Source: Nitrososphaerota archaeon | Lineage (GTDB): Archaea; Thermoproteota; Nitrososphaeria; Nitrososphaerales; CADDZS01 | Assembly: GCA_013288145.1 (NCBI GenBank) | Contig: JABDCJ010000026.1 | Coordinates: 8,401 to 35,508, forward strand | Reading direction: 5' to 3' | DNA length: 27,108 bases | Part shown: in pieces, positions 23,204-27,108 of the stretch | Position numbering within the stretch: position 1 is the first letter of the stretch | Layout: each line of letters opens with the position of its first letter | Notes under the pieces: model-generated | What the model was told of the DNA's origin: nothing | Seen by the model: only the letters and a program-made list of their open reading frames with translations | Databases searched by the model: none | Position numbers and translations under genes: made by a program

Positions 23204-23331
23204 TCTAGCAGAAATTTTGGATTTTCTAATAGATTCCTTGTCGCTCTAATCGATCGTTTGTTCCACTTTTTCCTCTTAAACCATAGACGGAATTGAATAG
23301 AAGGCTCTCGAGAATTAATCTCTCATCTTGC

Positions 23332-23650
23332 TTATCCAAATGTCACTGTGTTGGACATCGGGGCAAGAGCTTCTCAGCTCGAGACAGGATCTACATAGAA
23401 ACTCTGCACCACACCCTTTTGCCATACGAGAGATCCATCGACGAGCCACAGTCTGTTTACACCTAGCCAGGCATACGGGGCGTCATTGTAAACTTGGGCT
23501 TGAGCGTCGTTACATAGACCTTCAACGTAAGTTGCGTTGGAACTGGCGGTAAAGGCATTGACGCAAGCTTGAACTGTAGGGTTAGAGTAGATCTTAAGAA
23601 TTCAGATATAGATCGTCAAAAATTCATCGTCGCAGTCTCCGTGTACGTTA
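23332..23650 (-). pseudogene. Decayed C-terminal end of a family-5 solute-binding protein
   Basis: The minus strand reads YSNPTVQACVNAF, GLCNDAQAQVYNDAPYAWLG, WLVDGSLVWQKGVVQSFYVD and finally MSNTVTFG with a TAA at 23334-23332. This follows the ends of the intact proteins at 575 and 24763 almost residue by residue, including the two flanking cysteines and the terminal NTVTFG. A TGA at 23376-23374 replaces a Gly codon of the intact proteins (a one-base change), and a second TGA and frame changes occur upstream near 23600. A short TATMNF piece near 23620 matches their NATINW. The rest of the gene is gone. It lies on the opposite strand to the intact gene at 24763, so it is not a simple tandem copy. 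Bases 23204-23331 show nothing recognisable. Confidence 0.85.
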
Positions 23651-23669
23651 TTTCTAACAGGTAACGAAA

Positions 23670-24608
23670 TTGAGCCCAATACAAGAAGTTGGATTATACA
23701 TTTTCATGGGAGTATTGGGATTTCTTCTGCCGTTAAGCCCTCTTTCTGCGGAAAGGAGCTATCGAGTAACGGGTGGTTTGAATAGGTTCGTTTCAGCACC
23801 TGGTCAGTACCTGGTGATATATCTCCTTGAAGGATTAGCATTTAGCGACCTCACGACAATTTTTTTCGCGTTTCTCTACGCCATAATCGCAGTTATACTT
23901 GCATTTTCATTAACTACGAATTTGGGCAAACTTCCAGTCAGGGGATCGGTTGTTCTAAATTCTGTCTTCATGAATGCCATCAATCTGCCCTTGCCGCTTC
24001 TGCAACTTCTCACGGGTTCGTCTCAATATGCGGCGTCCTATTCGGTGGGTTCGAGCTTAACCCAGATTATCTCCTCTAAAGCTCTTCAGAGTGCTACAAG
24101 TTCTCAAAAAGGAAGTGGGACCAAATTTGGCTTCGTGGATTTTGTCAGATTCGTCCCCTTAATGATGGTGGGTGTAGGTGCCATCCTCCATTACACGATA
24201 TGGTTGAATGTCCAGAACGCTTCTCTTTCAAACATATTTGAAACACTCCTTACTTTCCTCCTGTCGCTGAATTTTCTATATTTTGGTGCCAGCCTTCAAA
24301 AATCAATTAAATCAGGAAGTTCCAAAGGTACTATGAAATTCAGGAAGCCGCTTATACTTGTAGGACTATTCAGAACAATCATTGGACCTCTAATTACTAT
24401 CGGCTTAGCTTTGTTATTCTTTCTAAATAATTCTAATGCCTTCATCGAGCTTGTTTTTGTTGGGGCCATGCCCCCGGCGATTACAAATACAGTTCTTTCT
24501 GGCATTTATGGATTCGACGAGAGCTTTTCAGCAACATCAGCTTTGATCATGACTCCAGTGAATATTGTCGAAGCATTCTTGATTTTTTACTCGATCAAAT
24601 TGTTATGA
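23670..24608 (+). CDS. AEC-type permease (auxin efflux carrier family) membrane protein
   Basis: A 312-residue protein with about ten hydrophobic segments. The first half has NAINLPLPLLQLL and the second has GAMPPAITNTVLSGIYGFD, the two family motifs around proline-kinked helices that occur at equivalent places in the inverted halves of AEC transporters. A polar loop (SSKALQSATSSQKGSG, near residues 140-155) separates the halves. AEC relatives move malonate, malate and other carboxylates, which would suit a sugar-acid or aromatic-acid region, but the substrate is unknown. The TTG at 23670 is the start of the longest frame and is uncertain. Its 5' flank begins right at the edge of the solute-binding protein relic. 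Confidence 0.8.
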   Translation: MSPIQEVGLYIFMGVLGFLLPLSPLSAERSYRVTGGLNRFVSAPGQYLVIYLLEGLAFSDLTTIFFAFLYAIIAVILAFSLTTNLGKLPVRGSVVLNSVFMNAINLPLPLLQLLTGSSQYAASYSVGSSLTQIISSKALQSATSSQKGSGTKFGFVDFVRFVPLMMVGVGAILHYTIWLNVQNASLSNIFETLLTFLLSLNFLYFGASLQKSIKSGSSKGTMKFRKPLILVGLFRTIIGPLITIGLALLFFLNNSNAFIELVFVGAMPPAITNTVLSGIYGFDESFSATSALIMTPVNIVEAFLIFYSIKLL

Positions 24609-24731
24609 AATTTGGAATTGACGCCCGTTGCAAACTGGGAAGATCAAAAATTGATAAACTAGATTCTTATGTTGACAACAGATTTTTGAGCCTAAAAGAT
24701 CGAATCGATCTCATGAAACCTCTAGAAAATG

Positions 24732-24739
24732 CTAAATAA
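24732..24739 (+). promoter_or_regulatory. TATA box for the third solute-binding protein gene
   Basis: CTAAATAA is centred about 27 bases before the GTG at 24763, so the mRNA probably starts at the first codon and supports GTG as the start. Confidence 0.5.
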
Positions 24740-24762
24740 TTCTATTCTAATCGCTGTGAAGC

Positions 24763-26796
24763 GTGGAAATAAGGCCCTCATCCCGAATTGCGATTTCTAG
24801 AGTTCTGATTGCTGTTATTATTGTTCTTGTGATCATAGTTGCGGGAGTAGGTGTGTATCTTGCAACACCAAAGTCCTCGACCACCATTTCATCTTCCCAG
24901 ACTTCGACCTCTTCTACCTCACAAACTTCTAGTCCTCAATTATCAACCTCCTCCTCTTCTTCTCAAAGCTTCTCAACGATCTCAACTTCAAGTAGCCCAA
25001 GCATTCAAAGTACGTCTTCGTTGACAAGTTCTCCAAGCGCAACGACTACTGCGACTTCAACATCAACGAAGGCTTCTAGTAACACACTAGTAATTGATGA
25101 TGCGAATTGGCCCTCTAGCGATCTGAATCAGTTATTGGTCCTGGGAGAGCCCTGGCCTGCCTGGCTCTCTTACGACGTCTATCAACCCCTTTTGACAGTG
25201 AATGAGTCAGCGGAGTACGGGAGCGGAACGATACAGTATTTGCCGGGCCTCGTTGAAAACTGGACCGTTTCCTCAGACGGATTGAACTACTCTTTCAATC
25301 TCAGACAGGGCGTCACTTTCTCTGATGGCAATCCTTTCAATGCATACCAGGTGTGGCTGGAAATGTACGCCTTTTACTATCTTTCCGGTAATAGTTCGAC
25401 TTGGCTTGAATCATATGACTTGTTCGACATGTTGCCGGTTCATTTTGGTGCCGCGACGATCGCCCTAATTAACCAGAGCGGGGGAGTTGTCAATCCCTCG
25501 CAGCAGTCCCTTTCGATTATGCAAAACAGCTCATGGCCGATCTACGTGACAAGCCCTAATTCAATCGTGTTCAGGCTTAGCACACCCTTCAACTATTTTC
25601 TGGGTACTCTAGTAGCATTTGAAGGACTCGTTTTCGACTGCCAGTACGTATTGATGAAAGGAGGATTCGGGACCGCTGCCCAAATAAATTCAAACTTCAA
25701 CCAAGCTCCGATCCCGGGAACTGGCCCCTACGTAGTAGACAAGGTAGCGGAAGATAACTATGTCACTTTCAGTCAGAATCCGACCTATTGGGGAGATAAT
25801 CTAACTCAGGGACAAATAGCTTTGCAACCATTGTTCGACCCCGGTCACGTAAAGAATGTGCTAGTGCAGTACAAGGCAGATGACGTTGCAAGATATGCGG
25901 ATCTACAGTCAGGTGCTTCCGCGATCTCAATGATCGAATCTCAGGATTGGAACCTCGTCCTAGCAAATCCCGCCGAGTACAGTTACTACACGCTGCCACC
26001 TTGGGCTGGGCTAATTTCGATTATTGGGATAAACACGAATGTTTACCCTACGAACATAACCGATGTCAGGCAAGCGATCGTGCACGCAATCAACTACAGC
26101 GATGTCTCTGTAAAGGCGTTTCAGGGGAATTCTAGCCGATTCATGGGGCCGGAATATCCCGCGTGGAAGGATTTCTATGATCTCGGTGGTTTCATGCCGT
26201 ACCAGTATAACATCACCTTGGCACGGCAATATTTGAGCGAGGCAAATATCTCGACCATGCCGACTCTTACGTTCAGGACCTTCGCTACATGTTCGTATTG
26301 CATCAACATCGCTCAAGTCCTTCAGTCCGACTTGGCGCAAATTGGGATTACAGTCAATATTCTCGCGCTTACGTCCTCTGCTATTTTTGCCCCGTTAGGC
26401 AGCTATAGTACAAACCTCCAGAACTCGCAACAGCTAGGAAATTTCTATTACACCAACTGGGCGCCTGCTGCCCTTACTCCTGCCGACTACTGGGTCACTT
26501 TCGTTAGCAACCAATCCCTATTCGGAAATTTCGCCGTTTATTACAAACCCGTAGTGCAGAATTGTGTGAGCTTGTTCACACAGAGCTCGAACACTTCGCT
26601 TATTCAAGCGGCTTGTGAACCCGCTCAGAAGCAGATATACAACGATGCGCCCTACATCTGGCTAGGAGTGAATACTCTCTGGTATCTTTCTGGCTCTATT
26701 GCATGGAAGACGGGTTCGATTAAAAGCTTCATCATAGATCCTGTTTGGAGCGGTCAGAATTCGCTTCCCGCTTTCAATACCGTGACGTTCGGCTAG
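24763..26796 (+). CDS. ABC transporter substrate-binding protein, family 5, N-terminally membrane-anchored
   Basis: A 677-residue paralogue of the 575-2620 protein. It has a hydrophobic helix (12-34), a Ser/Thr linker (about 38-107) and then the binding domain with GLVENWTVSSDG and FNLRQGVTFSDGN. Long blocks are shared with the first protein (NAYQVW, NSSWPIY, IPGTGPYV, the C-terminal cysteine pair and the NTVTFG end), and CSYC matches its GCQGC segment. The linker here uses more Thr, Gln and Pro than the nearly all-Ser linker of the first, as expected for a fast-evolving spacer. A GTG start at 24763 is supported by a TATA box at leaderless distance. It converges on the M19 dipeptidase gene with nine bases between stops. 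A peptide or related ligand is likely; the permease is elsewhere. Confidence 0.93.
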   Translation: MEIRPSSRIAISRVLIAVIIVLVIIVAGVGVYLATPKSSTTISSSQTSTSSTSQTSSPQLSTSSSSSQSFSTISTSSSPSIQSTSSLTSSPSATTTATSTSTKASSNTLVIDDANWPSSDLNQLLVLGEPWPAWLSYDVYQPLLTVNESAEYGSGTIQYLPGLVENWTVSSDGLNYSFNLRQGVTFSDGNPFNAYQVWLEMYAFYYLSGNSSTWLESYDLFDMLPVHFGAATIALINQSGGVVNPSQQSLSIMQNSSWPIYVTSPNSIVFRLSTPFNYFLGTLVAFEGLVFDCQYVLMKGGFGTAAQINSNFNQAPIPGTGPYVVDKVAEDNYVTFSQNPTYWGDNLTQGQIALQPLFDPGHVKNVLVQYKADDVARYADLQSGASAISMIESQDWNLVLANPAEYSYYTLPPWAGLISIIGINTNVYPTNITDVRQAIVHAINYSDVSVKAFQGNSSRFMGPEYPAWKDFYDLGGFMPYQYNITLARQYLSEANISTMPTLTFRTFATCSYCINIAQVLQSDLAQIGITVNILALTSSAIFAPLGSYSTNLQNSQQLGNFYYTNWAPAALTPADYWVTFVSNQSLFGNFAVYYKPVVQNCVSLFTQSSNTSLIQAACEPAQKQIYNDAPYIWLGVNTLWYLSGSIAWKTGSIKSFIIDPVWSGQNSLPAFNTVTFG

Positions 26797-26805
26797 CAAA
26801 TCACT

Positions 26806-27108
26806 TCAAACGGGGCTATTCCACTTTTTTGCGTTTTCCATGATGACTCGTCGTGCGTTATGAAACGAAATCTTCTGAATATCTGACTTGCTGAAACCTC
26901 TTTCATTAAGTTCTGCCCAAAGGTTAGCAAATTTTGAGATGTTTTCCAAACCCAAAGGTTCATCCGAATTGAGCAATCCAAAGTAATCTGTTCCAATAGC
27001 AATAATGTCTATCCCAAACTTGTCCTTGAGGTATACCACATGATCTGCTAGAGATTTCACTGAAGGTCTTTTTGAAATTGTTGCATTTATGAGAGAAACT
27101 CCTATGAC
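26806..27108 (-). CDS. Membrane dipeptidase (peptidase M19) family, C-terminal part, cut by window edge
   Basis: The last 100 residues of a renal-dipeptidase-like amidohydrolase; the frame is open to base 27108, so the N-terminal metal-binding half is outside. The segment LADHVVYLKDKFGIDIIAIG, then TDYFG, corresponds to the family's DHIDHI...GIDHVGIGSDFDG strand and loop, with Asp as the last metal-site residue. GLENISKFANLWAELNERGF followed by SKSDIQKISFHNARRV is the usual C-terminal helix pair. M19 enzymes cleave dipeptides, often with a D-residue, or related amides. It converges on a solute-binding protein that could deliver such peptides. Confidence 0.88.
   Translation of the reverse strand, partial: VIGVSLINATISKRPSVKSLADHVVYLKDKFGIDIIAIGTDYFGLLNSDEPLGLENISKFANLWAELNERGFSKSDIQKISFHNARRVIMENAKKWNSPV

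Noticed and set aside
23328..23552. A 74-codon plus-strand open frame
   Set aside because: It is the shadow of the decayed solute-binding protein on the opposite strand; the composition (many His and Arg) is not protein-like.
24700..24715. Palindrome-like GATCGAATCGATC upstream of the third receptor gene
   Set aside because: Short, with an unmatched centre, and made of common GATC/CGAT steps; too weak to call an operator.

Overview
The window looks archaeal. At least ten genes have a TATA-like box centred about 25-30 bases before the start codon, which implies leaderless or nearly leaderless transcripts. TTG starts are very common, and Shine-Dalgarno motifs appear mainly in front of genes inside operons. 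The extracytoplasmic proteins are tethered by long Ser/Thr linkers next to a membrane helix. Two LLM-type (often F420-dependent) oxidoreductases, orphan family-5 solute-binding proteins and molybdenum hydroxylase genes suggest a heterotrophic archaeon, perhaps a Thaumarchaeota/Thermoproteota-like soil or acid-habitat lineage. That placement is an inference; there is no rRNA or other phylogenetic marker here.

Layout. (1) 1-2620, minus strand: an aminotransferase cut by the window edge, downstream of a membrane-tethered solute-binding protein. (2) 2811-7195: two enolase-superfamily sugar-acid dehydratase-like genes (plus strand), then a zinc alcohol dehydrogenase and an NAD-dependent epimerase/dehydratase (minus strand). 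(3) 7196-7767: no intact gene, but probable remains of an enolase-superfamily gene and an Lrp/AsnC-type domain. (4) 7768-12319: an old-yellow-enzyme-type reductase; then, on the minus strand, a second solute-binding protein, a small zinc-ribbon protein, an isochorismatase-fold hydrolase lacking the usual cysteine, and a probable dead ABC permease fragment. (5) 12563-16232: small enzymes (VOC protein, two 4-oxalocrotonate tautomerase-like proteins), an MFS transporter and an LLM oxidoreductase. (6) 16408-21743: a plus-strand run of molybdenum hydroxylase small and large subunits, a second LLM oxidoreductase, a DUF3830 protein and an SDR dehydrogenase. (7) 21770-26796: a decayed large subunit of a different molybdenum hydroxylase, a DapA/KDG-aldolase-family gene, a decayed solute-binding protein, an AEC-type permease and a third solute-binding protein. 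(8) The right edge holds a partial M19 dipeptidase.

Taken together this is a catabolic accessory region. The galactonate-dehydratase-like enzyme and the DapA-family aldolase could form a non-phosphorylative sugar-acid route to pyruvate plus an aldehyde. The Mo-hydroxylase/LLM/DUF3830/SDR run, with tautomerases and an isochorismatase-fold enzyme nearby, looks like a pathway for an aromatic, heterocyclic or other carboxylated compound. No substrate can be fixed from sequence alone. The most striking new observation is that nearly every long intergenic gap reads as a relic of the same gene families that are intact nearby, so the region appears to turn over by repeated gain and decay of catabolic and transport genes.
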